Assembly (NCBI RefSeq): GCF_905475465.1
Contig: NC_062249.1
Span: forward strand, 3,236,501-3,300,500
Length of the DNA: 64,000 nucleotides
Reading direction: 5' to 3'
Source of the DNA: Pieris napi
Lineage: Eukaryota > Arthropoda > Insecta > Lepidoptera > Pieridae
Made by a program: the position numbers and the translations under genes. The notes beneath the pieces are model-generated. The model was given only the letters and a program-made list of their open reading frames with translations. It had not been told where the DNA came from and did not search any database. The first letter of the stretch is position 1. Each line of letters begins with the position of its first letter. Shown piece by piece: positions 30,901-45,800 of this stretch.

Positions 30901-33743
30901 AAATGTGGGTTTCTTACGTAAAATATCTTTTTGAGCTCGGAGAACTCAAAATAACACAGAATTCGTACTATTGAGCTCGAAGAGCCCAAAAACAAAATAA
31001 GTGAAATGTTGAGCGTTTAGGTATGGAGTTAGCGGGAAGTTGCAGAGATGGGCTTTAGGGTCAACCGTTTTCCTAAAAAAAAATTTTCAATCAGAAAAAA
31101 ATTGCGTGATCTTTGCTGAGACCCCCCCTCTCTCTCCAACGTAAGATTAGATGAGATTTGACTCGACCCCCTCCCCCCCTTAAACACCTCATGTAATTTA
31201 TGGACGCCCCCTTTCTAAAACTAGGTATGGTCTGATTAGGAATACATACATACTTTTAAATATAAAATTCTCGTGTCACCATATTTATTCCCGACCGATT
31301 CTTATGAAATTTTTTATGCATATTAAGTAAGTCTGAGAATCGGACGACATCTATTTTCCATCCCACTACATGTTAATGGTGGTCCCACCCCTTAATTTTT
31401 GTCACCCCCCCTATTTTTTATTATAGTAGATAGTTATTTTTATTGAACTAAACAAAATTTCCTAGAAATAATATATACGGCAAAACAACGTTTGCCGGGT
31501 CAGCTAGTACTTTATAAAATTCCTACGGCTTTGCTAAAAAATATATGTTGTTTTTAATATAGAGTAACATGACTCTGCCAATTTAATATAAAATATCTCA
31601 GGTTAAAACTGTGTTGTGCAAGGCATAACCGACAATGTACATAATGGATGCAAATCGCTTTATCTTCACAATTGAGTGAATATTAAGTGCACTTTATGTT
31701 TATCTATGTAATAATTTATTAGTGCTGGAGTTCTTTTAGTTCCTGGAACGTATTAAAATATGTGTACGCTTTATGATTGCATTTTTTCTATGTTAATTTA
31801 TCTGAACTTTGATTCGCTGTTTTATTTTACTGCATATTAAGTTTGTTGTTTTTTATTGTACCTCGGAAGAGTGGTGGCTCACAACACAGGAATGTCCTAA
31901 TAATCAGCGTCTGTTTTTATTAAGATACTAGCAAACGCGGCGAACTCCGTTTCGCCACCAGATGGCTTCGTTTTATGTAACATTTCGTTTGGTGATCCCG
32001 TTTTTCTGTTGAAATTTTTCGTGAATTTTCTTTGCTATAAACCTCACGGAGCCCGAGACCTTTCCAACGAATGCAAAACCGTGGAAATCGGTTCGTGCGT
32101 TCTGGAGTTATAGCGTCAGGAAGGAAAGCCCGACTTATTTTTATATAGTAGATATAAAATCGAATAAAAAATGTTAAGTGCGGCTTTCTAAAGAAGTTTT
32201 CTTGAATCATTTCAATGCAAGCACGGGAATTGTTGCAACCTGTTGCAACCTTAGAAAACCTAAAAATTAAGTGCGTGTAATTATTCAGATATATCGTTCT
32301 TTTTTAAGGCAGATTTTGCTTGAAGTATTTTCGAACCAATTCGACTTAAGGTCCTTCATTAAAGAGCGTCTTAAAAGGCCGGCAACGTACTCGCGAGCCC
32401 TCTGTCATTGAGAGTGTCCATGGGCGGCGGTATCACTTAACATCAGGTGTGCCTCCTGCCTGTTTGCCCCGTTCTATAAAAATAAAAAAAAAACAAAATA
32501 GAATATTTATACAATTGCATATTTATCTTTTTTAAGATTGGCTTCTGTTGAAATACGAATGTGATAAATATATGTTTTAAAACTTTATATGGACGAAACT
32601 ACGAGTTCGTATGTCGGTAAGAATTAATATAAGCGGTCGAAAAATGCAGCTGCCACTAGAGAAACTATTTCTTGAATGACAGGTGGTATTCTTAATATTG
32701 GTTGTAAAGCAGGTGGTATAACCATAAAATACTTGTTTTAAGTATTTGTGAAGAATTTGTATTTCTTTTAGTATATTTATGTTGGACTCATGAGAATTGA
32801 GACGTTTGATGTCTATCTATGGTATTTAATTAATTCGAATGTTTGGAGTATGGAAAAAAATAACGTAATGAAAAGATAGGTAGAGGATTTGTGGACTTGG
32901 ATTTTCTATGTGGGCAATTAACACTTAGCACGATGAAGAAAAATTACACCACCACAAAACACTACCGACGTGCATAATATACAGGCGGATACACAATGCT
33001 TTTAACAGTGTGATTAGTAACTGTAGTTACAGAACATTCACGCTCTCCTGTGGTATTTTCTCTCTCGCTATTAATCTGAAGGGCCTTGACAGCTCATCTC
33101 GGGCTGTTTTGGCGAGCGTAGCTTAGCCGGAATGTGCTTTTCCCGCGAGAAGCACAAGGGCGGGCGTCTTGTGCGAGAGTCGGACCTCGGCTTGAGCATG
33201 CAGGGGGTGGTCAATCGCCTAAAGGGCAGGACGGTAGCTCAGACTTCCCCGTTTAAATTGTTGTTAGTTATACACGGATTTGGGCTGGCTTTTGAAAGGC
33301 TCCAGAGGCGCTGGGTTAAAAAACTGCTTCAAAATTAATTTATTCTCCTAATTTAATATTTTCTCGTCGAAAATGTTTTAAGCTTGTCTAATAACAAAGA
33401 CCGGTCTAGGTACGGTCTCATTAAAAAGCCTGTTAACGTTGGTTTAAAAATCCCAGTACAATACCAGTATATACGCTGCTACAACAATATGGTATTCAGT
33501 AAAACAATCACCCTGGTTTAACATTATGGTAAAACTTAGGTATTTTTGCTTTTGAAAGACGTTTTGTCATGTGTTCTATATTTAAACTTACAATGGTGAC
33601 AATAGGTAAATATTATTTTAATAGTCTGTTTGTTCAACAAATTAGCTTATTACGAGTGACAATGTTAATGGTGGCTTAGCTTGCTTTAGCTTATTACGAA
33701 AGGTGCTTCCGTATTTAACATATCTTTTGTATTTAGATCATTG

Positions 33744-33815
<72 letters not shown>

Positions 33816-36800
33816 TATGTAATAAACAACGTCATCGGCTGTTACGACTATCGGTTTTTACGACCAAATATGAGTAGTCCCTTCGATGTCGTTATAACAG
33901 ATTTTGACTGTATATGTATAATAATAGTCATTGATTTTGTTAGTATTGTGGCTTCGAAACAGTTGCAGTTTCTTAAGCGGGCCATAGACGGACCGCATGT
34001 TGCAGTCAAGACCGACTGCAATATGCGGTTTGCTCAGGAACTGCTCGAGCGGTCCGTGTATTGCGAATATGAATTTAGTATGGAAACTGCAGATCACCGT
34101 GCGGCGACCGCATATTGCAGTCGGTCTTGACTGCAACATGCGGTACGTCTATGGCCCGCATTAGATTCAAACAAATTATAATAATACTACAAACAGGTAA
34201 AGGTTTTTAGTTTGTAATAATATCTGGATCTACTGAAGCTATTTTGAAAATTATTTTCATAATAGAAAGGCCACGTTATTTGTAAGTTTCACAGGCTATA
34301 TAGTAATCCGAAAAATTTAAAAGACAAAACGCACAAACGAAAATGTTTCTAACGCTACCGGTTATATTTATTATCTTTTATATTATATAAAATTAAGTCC
34401 TCTGGGTATATCTGTCTGTTTCGAAGTAAACTTACTAACTACTGCACGCAATTAATTGTTGTTTTCAAAGCTCACGGGTTACTAGTTATATACGTACAAA
34501 ACTAGGAAATCTATTAAGGGATATTAGTTTTAATAACTGATATCAACATCCCGACATTTTTAATATTTTTCTATACAAGGCCTTAATTAATTAATGGACA
34601 TATAGATATTGCTAGTGTAGCGGAAGATGCAACAAATTAATGGTGCGTGCAGGACGTTGCACTCGCGCGCTCTCTTGATCTTAACAATTGCAACACCTAC
34701 GCTAATGACTTACTGGCTATTGTGCCTTCATTTTACTACCTTTTTAGGTCTGGGTCTCAGATTTCTGTATCTGTTTCATGATCATCATTTATCTAGTAGG
34801 TGATTAACCTCCGGTACCTGACTCACGCCGTCGATGTTTTTTTTAGGTCTAAGACAAGGTGATTTCCTCACTATGGTTTCCTTCACTGTTCGAACGAATG
34901 TTAAATGCGCACATAGAAGGAAAGTTGGTACACAGCCGGGGATCGATCCTACGATCTCTACGATCTCCTACGATCTCGTATGAGTGACGCTAAAGCCAAA
35001 ACTGCTCATTAAAAACTTTTTTTTAATTCCTACAATTTTTTAGTGAATCGTATCGAATGTAAAACTTTACAAAGTCAAAAATCATTTATTCATTAGGTAA
35101 CACAATGTACACTTATGAACGTCAAAAAAGAAATATACATTAAATGTTTCTAATTTTACATTTACTGCCAGTTCTCAAAGCAAGGGCGTAGAATGGAAGA
35201 GAAGAACTGGCAATAAACTCTCCGCCACTCATACACTTTTAATCAGCTAACATAAATTGTATAATAACAAAATTCACCTATTCTAATACATAATTTAAAC
35301 ATTTTTATAAATACTATACATAGAAAAGATATTTCTAATTAACACACGACGTAATTATGACCTCATAACCGCATGCCCGACTTAACATCTGGCTTTATTA
35401 CTCAAATCTCCCAATTGGGTGCGAAGTGTTAATTCAATCTTAGCACTACTTTGAATACAATGGGCTGATATGCGCAACTCGTGCGCATGAGGCTGGAGCT
35501 ATTTAATAGCTTGAATTTTTTTTATAAACACTGTAGCTGATAGGTTTAGTGGTTAGTTATTGAAGAGGTGTAAATCTCGAATGAGGTTATAAATATACTG
35601 ACGGATTTTTGGTTGTTTATTATAAATTGCATAATTTCCCCGACCCTTGTGGTACGGGACCTTATTTTATTTACATATTCAATTCCTAAACTACTTCGAC
35701 TTAGGGTCCTTCAAAAAAAGGGCGTACCAATTCTTAAAAGGCCGGCAACGCACTCGCGAGCCCTCTGGCATTTAGGGTTTCTACGGTATCAGGTGAGCCA
35801 CCTGCCCGTTAGCCCCTTGTTCTATAAATTTTTTTTTAGAAAAACTCGCGAAGCACTGGCTTAGCCCCTACTTCAATAATATTCCTAATATTTTTCTGTT
35901 CCTATTCCTAATACATATTAATAGTCGAGATTTACATTTGAATTTTATGACTATTACTAGTCCATTGAAATGTTACATTTGCTGAACATTTGTTAGAGGA
36001 CGCAATTTTATTTATGGGATATGTAAGGGGGGGTCAGTACAAGCTTAAACCCAAGTTTGTGGGGTTGGCACCCTTGTCCCCCGGCCGCCATTTTGGAAAA
36101 AGAGGTGAAAACACTTTTTTGGCTATATCTACTTAACTATCCATCTTACAAAAAATTTGTAAGGACATATTTTGTAGCAAATCGATTTGCTTGTGACTTT
36201 TTATCATAAATTCAAAAGTTAAAAGTGAAAAAAAAATCCTTTTTTGCTTAATAACTTTTTTTCTTTTGATTTTATCAACAAAATATGTCAGAACAATTTT
36301 GTAGAGGATCTCTTTCTGAAGATTTTCCTCTATTTTTTTAACAAATGTTCAGTTTGACCCTCAAATTGATGCAAATTGTATTGCATGGGAATTATGTTTC
36401 AAAAACTTGTTTGACTCCCGTATGGTACAAATGGGAGTCATAGTTCTCGTACTAAGTCTTGCAAAGTTTTAATTATAGAAATAGACATAGTAATTCATTT
36501 TCAGGAATATGGTACGAAAATATTACGGTGATACAATCTATTCGCATATTCTGCCACATAATGGCGTGCAAATTTTCGTACATATTTAAAAGGTAGAATT
36601 TTATATAGTAGTTTAATATTACATCAATCATATCATCATAGTCAATTCTTATATTACTTTATCGCACATATATAAATAATATTAAAAGTATTTCCGTGTT
36701 TTATAAACTAAAAAATGTATCGTTAGTTTTTATAATATAACACTAAAAAACTAGATGATGTAGAGATAACTTTTTTTTTTGTTATGTTTTCTAAATAAAA

Positions 36801-39800
36801 AGAGCATTATCATTCATTTTCTTTCCCATATAAGCCATTCCCATTTATACGAAGCAAATTAATACTAGCGGAGATTTCTTTTACCGGCTGTTTCGCTGTT
36901 AATTAACCATAAATTACGATTAGTTCAATTAAGTGGAAGTTTAATGTTTTAATTTGATTGACAATGCTTTGATTCGATTTATCTGTCAGTTTCCTGTTTA
37001 CAATCATATGAACTTTCCAAATTAATTTGTCTGTGTTTTTAAAATATATTTTTGGTTAAAATGTATTGTGATACGTTGTTTTGCTTATTATTACAGATTC
37101 TATTATTACAATGAAAAGATTTCAACATTTGATTATTGGTCAATTGTATATATTGGTGTGTGTACTCCAAATTGCTGAGTTTACATTATTGTTTTCTTTT
37201 TCTTTTAGTTGTGTTAGTCAGACTTTTATTTTTTTTTTAAATTTGAAACAATATAAGATGGGTGTGTGGATGTCTATGGGCTGCGATGACTGCCCTTTTT
37301 GGGCGTCCCGTAGGCTCGTTTGCCCAACTATTTTATTTTAAAAAAATAAGAACTCTTCTACAATTTTAACTTGTAGAAGAGTTAAAATTGTAAAAGAGTT
37401 ATTTAAAGGGAGTCCCAAGACTATGGAAGTCAAGGGAAAGTACCTTAAATATCCTCTCAAAATACTATGTTACTTAAGAAGAATTGTTTTTTTGTCCATT
37501 CTTTCGATTAGCATCATAAATATGTTTCGATTCCCAGATGGGACAAGTAATATTTAGAAAATCATTGAATGCAGTAATACTTACTTTTCAAAATAAAATA
37601 AAGTCTTCTTTCAGCAAAATATCCTACCTACGATATACGGTACTTTCCCTTGATGTCCCATAGTCTTGAGACTCCCTGTAAATTACATATATTGTATTTG
37701 TGATGAGACTCTCATGTTTACATGTACATAGGTCGGTTTTTTTTTCTGTTCCCTACCTGAAATGTTATATATTTCGTTCTAATGAGCCGTAAATTTGTTA
37801 GCAGTTTATTGCTCCAGAAGGTTTTTGTTAAAGAGCAATGTTGGCCTAGTGGCCTGAGCTTGCGATTCTCATGGCTGACGGGTACGCCCACAGGGGTATA
37901 AACCCAGAGTACACCATTGAAAGAGTCCAATGCGGGTTTGTGCGCATTGAACATTGCCTTAGATGGGTCCAACAGTCGACGTCAGTTGGTGACTTGCCTA
38001 TTAGACAAAAAATTATCACGTAACACATACAGAAATTCAAGCGTTTTATCGCCATTGTTTTTTTTAAATTCTTATTATTGTTGATCCAAAGTACAAATTT
38101 ATATGTTGCATATAAATAATAATAAATACAAATTGCAATATTAAAAAAAAAATTGTACCTTATATTTTACATCTACCACGATAAAATTCATGTAAATCAA
38201 CCACTGTCAGTAAATACGGACGTTTTGTGCATTTTCGCAGTACAATAAAATGCAGCTAAAAAGCATTCGTCCATTAAGATAAACTATAGTCCTCCAGGCT
38301 CGTTCATGCTTATGGATGAACAATGTAGGTATTTGATTTTAAAGGCAATTGTATGAAAGACAACTAGAATCGGAAAGAGAATCACCGTGGGATCAGAGGT
38401 CGTTTTTTTGTTATATTGACAACCCTGTTAGGACAGTATAAAATCTTTACTAATATTCACATGTTTGTGATAATATCTGGATCTAATGACCTGATTTTAA
38501 AAATTCCTTTGCTAATAAAGAAACAAAAAAAATCTGTGGCGCTACAACCTTTTTAGGTCTGGGCCTTAGATTTCTGTATCTGTTTCATGATCATTTGTTA
38601 ATCGGCAAGTAGGCCTCCTGTGCCTGACGCACGGCGTCGACTTTTTGGGTCTAAGGCAAGCCGGTTTCCTCACGATGTTTTCTGTATTTTCTAGCGAATG
38701 TTAAATGCGCACATAGAAAGAAAGTCCATTGGCGCACAGCCGGGGATCGAACCTTGGCCAAACTGCTCTATAAGGCTACGTTTTTTGTGACTGTCATAGG
38801 CTGTATATAAACCCGAAATACTATAAGACTTTTTCGTGGTTGCCGTATTTGCAAAGTAAGTCTACGAATGCTGCTTCAGCCATGAGAGTTGAGTTCTAGA
38901 GAACAGTACAAAATCATCATACACGTACAGCATGTGTTTTTTTTTCTTGTATAAAAACAAGTCCTCGAACTCAAAACTTCTCAGTTTATTGCGTTTTTCG
39001 CCAATATCTAAAATGATTCATGAGGTTGTGTATATATAATATTTAAAGATTTCCCTTGCTTTTGTGTATAAATGAGAATTATACTGTCTAGACTAGAGTT
39101 TCCCAACCTTTTTTGTGCTATGCCCCATCTTAGCCTTTCTAAAATCCTTATGCGAATTTGAATTCCCCCCCTTAACAATCAAATTGCCCCCCCCCCTGTG
39201 GGGCGTTGGCCCCACGTTGGGAAACCTGGTCTAGACTGCATTGCATATCGTCACGCCGATTCTTGCTTCGCATCGCTGTTTTTTCTGTTTAGTGTATTAA
39301 AATTACATTTAAATGTATTCTAGTGCCCAAGGGAAGGTATACTATCATAGTCTGGTAGAGGTCGATTTCTACAGATAAACCAAAATTAGAACTAGAACTG
39401 AGCGCCTATTGGAGGGTCAATAATTTTCAATCACCGCAGGCTCGCTTTTTCATTTGCGCGGCAATTTATTTCGTTAATATTCCTACAATACGAATAATAA
39501 CCCAAACTGTAATAGAATAGCTTATATCAGGATGTTAGTTGTGACGACAAATGATTGTTATTTTGGAGACACCATGAGGCAATGTCGCATTGCGTGGCCC
39601 TGCACCATTTACTGCAGACAACTATTTTAGCACCTATTGGCTGGTTCGGGGATTGGTATTTTCAGTATATGATTGTAAAAACAAGAAATCTCTTAAAATA
39701 TCTATACTTTGAATGCTAGAGTCAAGAAATCTCTATTATGTAATTGTTCAATTGTTAATAATTAGTTTATTGACGCGTTAATGATAGCAAAATAAGTATT

Positions 39801-42800
39801 AATATATTATTCACATTTAATACTGTTTGATTATACAGTCAAAACCGTTTACGACGTCATCGTTTAGAACAGCATACCGGTTATATTGACCAAAATCAAA
39901 GGTCCCGGCTGAATTCTATTGTATTAGGTTCTTAATAACAACGTCATCGGTTGTTACGACTATCGGTTTTTACGACCAAATATGAGTAGTCCCTTTGATG
40001 TCGTTATAACAGATTTTGACTGTATATCTAGAGTCACGCCACGGCAACACAATATTGTATAATATACATTACTCCGCGGCTTCCAACGCTATATTTTAAT
40101 AGCTATAACCTAACATTCCTCGATGACCGTTCAAACGCAAAAAAAATTAGATTTATATTAGATTATTATGTTAACTCAGTGTAGATAGCGTGATGAAGAA
40201 AACGATGTTGCAATTCACACAGACAATTTACCAAATTTACGATTTCCCACGTTGTTATGATTATAGCAAACGGCACTTTGACAAGATTTTAAAAATTATT
40301 TCAGATTATTTATTAGTTACTACCAATGAACATATACCAATTTATTATTTCTGTTGAGGCTTTAAAACATGGCGTCGCACCAATCCCAATGACGTACCAT
40401 GCGTGAACCGAAAACAAACTACTTGTTTTTACATGAAAACTGTAATTTTCATAACACAAACACATATATTTCAACCAAAAACATTATTACGATTGTATAT
40501 TATATGATAATTTTCTGGTTATTATACTCCAGCACGCTTTTTAAAGCCATGTTTTATACGGATTACTCCCAATATATAATAAATACTTTCAAATAGTCAA
40601 TTTTTGTAAGGAAATTGTACATTGGCAGTAATATAGCTGAAGCACTCGCTCGATAATTTTACCAAAAAACCGTGTTGCAAAACTTGGCGTTGTGTCCATA
40701 TTTGGTGCAGCATTGTAATATTCATTTCATACACGTATTACATCACCATAAGTGAATCTCGGCATCCTGTTGAGTGGATTTTCGTTTGTTTTATATGTGA
40801 TATATCATATAAATGGATCTAAATGGATGACATTTTTAGCGCAACATAATAATTTATAATTAAATAATTATTGCACATTTAAAAATTTATTAACTTAATA
40901 CATTTGTGGTAACTGTGCAGTAACCAAACAAAAATTTTATCTTATAGTATTGTCTTTTATTGACATAACTTTCACACATTTGATAATAAAACAATTTTTT
41001 ACCGGATTTAAGTTATGTATTTACAATTATTTTTCATAATTTTAAATTTAACCGACGTTTCGCGTGCTTTACAGCGTGCGTGGTCAATAAAATAAATATA
41101 AAAAAATAATAATATAATATAATAATATAATAAATAATAATAATATAATATGTTATCTTCATACAATGAAATAAAATATATCAGTTTAATGCTCATGAAG
41201 TCCTCAAGAGTTAATTGTCAGCTTTATTTTTGACATAACAGATACAATTGAAAGCTTTGTTTGATGGCGAAATAAATTTTCTTTCTATCTAGGCATATTA
41301 GCAACTTATGATACTAGATAAAGCATCTGAAATTTACGTGATAGCCAAAACTCACAAAAAATGGGTGTCTATGGGCTGCGTGGACTGCCCTTTTTGGTCG
41401 TCCCGCAAGCTCGTTTGCCCCCCTATTCTATAAAAAAAAAAAAAACTCACGGTAGTCAAAACGGCATATTTGACCAAAGCCCTCCCTTATCTATCCTGTT
41501 TTCTTCTATTATCTATATCGTATAATCCTTCCTATATATTCTATTAAGACATACCTCTACATAATTATGGCTACGAGTCGAATGTAACCGCAATCCACAA
41601 GATACATGACTCAACTGTATATGTGATTCATAACACCATATGTATGTCACAACATCCTAAGGAATCTGGGAAATTATTAAAGGAAACAGCTACGGAGTTA
41701 GGGCTGTGTTTACCGACTGCGTAATAGGTTATTATTTAAAAAAGTATGAAGAAGCGGAATTCTTGAAATCATAATTTTGTTTTAAAATTTATTCATTAAA
41801 AGTTGCTTAAAAACTTTTGAACCGAAAATGGACGTAATAATTTTGACGACTTTGTATTATTTTGTAATTAACACATCCCCAATCGTTCGTCGTGGTCCAG
41901 GATCGATAGTCGTTATTGCAGCTCAGGTTAAAGTTCTATCGGACGTCAAGGCAGTGTACAAATTACCATCCGTATCACCTCGACGTCGGTCGTTCCACAA
42001 CTGACCGTTTTTTAAGGCAGTTTTTGCCACGCACCACTATGTTAAACCAGCTGTCCATGGAAGTATTTCCGAACCTATTCGACTTAGGGTCTATCAAGAA
42101 AAGAGCGTACCAATTCTTGAAAGGTCGGCGACGCACTTGCGAGCCTTCTGGCAATGTAAGTGACCATGGTCGGCGGAATCCCTTAACATCAAATGAGGCT
42201 CCCGCCCGTTTTCCTCGTATTACATTAAATGTTTTATAAACTACTTCAAAGAAGATTGAAGCATATTTATAACACTTATTTGTCTACTACTCTACTACAC
42301 TTATTATTACACTTTACAGAAATTATATAACATATTAAGGCTAGCGTATATATATATCAGCGACGCATTTTAATCGTGTTGAACAATCCAAAATATAAAA
42401 GTTTTGTTCGTGACTTCTACCGAGATAGTAAAGCTTTGTAAAAACACAAAGTGATGTCTTTATAGCTCTGATGGTGAATATAATTATGGCGCTTTTATTC
42501 CTTTTAAATTTAATCCTTTTGTTCTAAATTTGAATTATAATGAGACCGGGACAAAGGAGTGTCAGTTGCATAGTCATTCTTTGCTGATAACTTTTTTTTC
42601 TATACGGCCTTTTTTCTTACTCTTTTTCTTTACAAAAGTTTATTGATTTTTATTTAACTGGACAACCATTAGGTCGCTATCGAAGAGCACACCAGTTGCC
42701 AAAATTACCGTCTTTTTTATTTCTTCCTTTCAGTGTCTCACTCGCCTACGGTACAAGAAAACCATGATATTATTCGCAAATTTCTTAAAGCTTGTGTCGG

Positions 42801-45800
42801 GCACAGTAGGCTGATCTTACTTGCCTATTCGAAAAAACAAATGATCACGAAACATATACAGAAATCTGAGGCCCAGACCTATTCGGTTGTAGCGCCGTTG
42901 TAAAAAATTATCAATCAGTAGTTCCATCGCATTATGAAAAGTGGGTAAATAAAAACCCGTTTGTTCCGTTACACTCAATATTAAAATAATTTTTCTGATT
43001 TTCTTCCTTTTTCTGTATACCGTATCTATAACATATATGTGATAAAAAAGATCTTGATGTTCAATCACTGAATCGAATTGAAATAGCATGAAGGGAGAAT
43101 TAGACCAAGACTAAACGGTACGTGCCGACCGCTAGTTCAGCTTCCTGGATCGTGATATCGGTTCAATTGTATTGACATAGTTAATTACAATTCTCGATAT
43201 ACTGAAATGAATGCAACCCGCTACTTTGCCGTAAGGATCGTTCGATTTTTGAAATGTATATTGTTTTTACAAGGTACAAATTTATAACACTGATTTGAAT
43301 ATGTGAAACGCGAATTGTTGGAATTCTGAACGTACATCAAAATTTACTCCTAGTTGGTGGTGGAGGTCTTCATACGATACCTTCTAGTTCAAAAAAGACC
43401 TTACTCCCTTAAAGGTAAATGTACCCACTAATATAGGTGCCCCTGTTTAATAATAAAAAACTTTGTTTTCATTGTCATTGTTTTGTTTGGCATTTAGGAC
43501 AATCAAGTACTAGTGACATCGTTCGTCATTTGTTTCTAATTAGTACAGTAATTTCAGATGTTATGTCACTATGTCGTATCATCAGTGATCGTCACCCCGT
43601 TTTTAAACAAGTCAGAACAAAAAGAAATATTAAGAGTGTATTTAAAATTGGTATGATATGATGGTGCTCTGCCGTAGGGTTATATAAATTTGTGATATAG
43701 CCTCAAATTCAACTTATTTCGCCTAATCTAAGTACCTCACTGAATTGGCGGAAAGCCAACATCTTAACCCAGATAACTTTAGATGTGAAAATTAATATTC
43801 TACTTAAAAATAATACGTTAAAGCTACGGAGAAAATCTTTTTAACGCATGTACCTACTTAGAATAGAAATCTTTTTTTATATGCAACAGGGGCGAACGAG
43901 GCTCATCTGATGTTAAGTGATGTCAACACTCAATTCCAGAAGGCTCGCGAGTGCGTTGCCGGCCTTTTAAGAATTGGTACGCTGTTGCAAGAACCTAAGT
44001 CGAATTCGTTGTTTTAGTCTAAATCTAAAACAATACGATAATTTATTTAAGCTAAATTAATTAATTTTATTCAAAAGCCTAGGTGTTTAGCATTTAATGC
44101 ATCTACCCTCTACACGAAAGAACGTAATAAAGGACTTGTCACATAAAACCACCTAGAGTAGTTCCAACACGCCTTTTGGTGGTTTTCAACTGTAATACCA
44201 ATTCTATTTGAATGAACCCAAATAGTTGAAGTTATCGTCTTGGAAAAACTTCAAAGTCCATTAAGAGATACAAAACAACAGATGCTTCACGTTTGACCGG
44301 CTTCTAATATTTTATTCAAACGTCCCAGATTGCACGTTCGTTCCAAAGGCGGAAAGGACGTTATGTTTAATCATTGTATTCGTATTCATGCAGCTTTCTA
44401 TGTAAGCACTGCCTTCTACGAAGATTTTGTTTAAGAATAATACAATAATTTAAAAACCACTGTGATTGGAAATGTAACAATATATGTATTAGTTTAGTCA
44501 CAATCAAGCAATTAATATAAATTATAATTTACGTGAGGTTAATGTAGTCACTGAAATTTCACTTTTGTATGATATATTGCTAAATTTGGATATTAACAGA
44601 TACATTTGCTCCAAGTCAAAAGTCAAAATCATTTATTCATATATGTACACTTATGAACGTCAAAAAAGAAATCTACTATATAAAAATAAGTCGTGTTTTC
44701 CTTCCTGACGCTATAACTCCAGAACGCACGAACCGATTTCCACGGTTTTGCATTCGTTGGAAAGGTCTTGGGCTCCGTGAGGTTTATAGCAAAGAAAATT
44801 CAGGAAAAAATTCAACAGAAAAGCGGGATCACCAAACGAAATGTTACATTAAACGAAGCCATCTGGTGACGAAACAGAGTTCGCCAAGTTTGCTAGTATA
44901 TATGTATATTAAATATTTCTAATTTTACTTTACACAGTTTAATCATATTTCCTTTTGTTTTTATAATTATTAAATGTTGTATGTGTTTTCTCCTTCATGA
45001 ATATAAAATTGCCTGTAAGTGTCTACCACATTAAAAAATAGTTTTTTTTTCTCTTTATCCTGCCATTGTATGAGATTGTCAAGCGTAAAAGCTTTTTCCT
45101 AATAAAGTCTTATCTTGTTACTACCGAACCGCTCCGGATGTATTTTTAGAAATAGATAATTATATTTTCTAAAATTTAAAAATCAATGTATCTCTTTTCA
45201 TAGCAGAGTAAATACAATTTGATAGAAAGAGACAAATTAGTTGACGAGAGACAAATAAAATAAAATGCTGCAATTAGACTGCCTTAGTTTCTATGAATAA
45301 GAGGGTTAGTATTATTTCACCACAATAAATTAAATATATAATAAATGATTCCTCTTACCAGGTGGTGCCCAGAGTGTTGGGCTCGCTAGTCGGCGGAGGG
45401 ATGAGTCCAACCCAGCATCTAGAGCAGCAGCAGGCGCTGGTGAAACAATTTGCAGAAATCCTGGAGTTTGTCTTAAAGTTCGACGAGCATAAGGTAAGAT
45501 TTCAAAAGAAAATATCCTGAGACCAACGAATACAGTCTGTATTCTACTTATCTGTACTTATATCTTAGCATCGAAGCCGATACAGTCTGCTGTTTATTGC
45601 CAAAATATATATTAACTAAACGTTGACATTCCTGAAATAACGCAAATATTTTGATAAATGGTTCTTGGAATAACTCGAAATCCGTCGAATAACAAGCTTG
45701 CAAACTTTCAAACAGGCATCTATGCCTTGTATATAGATAAATTCCCATAATAATTGAATTAATTAAATTCTAGCAAACACGTGGACCAGTCATGGGCAAA

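Larger units (their letters stand above)
27719..45361 (+). other. CYRI intron 1 (17.6 kb)
   Basis: GT-AG intron. A (TA)n tract lies at about 27925-27957. 27960-30770 is AT-rich with no element or gene I can name. From 30774 onward it is dense with DNA transposons, Helitrons, SINEs and LINE tails, listed individually. Stretches 32490-33050, 34170-34740, 35235-35690, 36580-37250, 39240-39830, 40030-41360, 42240-42790 and 42910-43870 show nothing I can support. Confidence 0.8.

Noticed and set aside
33741..34130. 129-codon plus-strand ORF beginning with many Tyr-Ile pairs
   Set aside because: It is the translation of the TA microsatellite followed by two MITEs; no protein signal remains after removing them.
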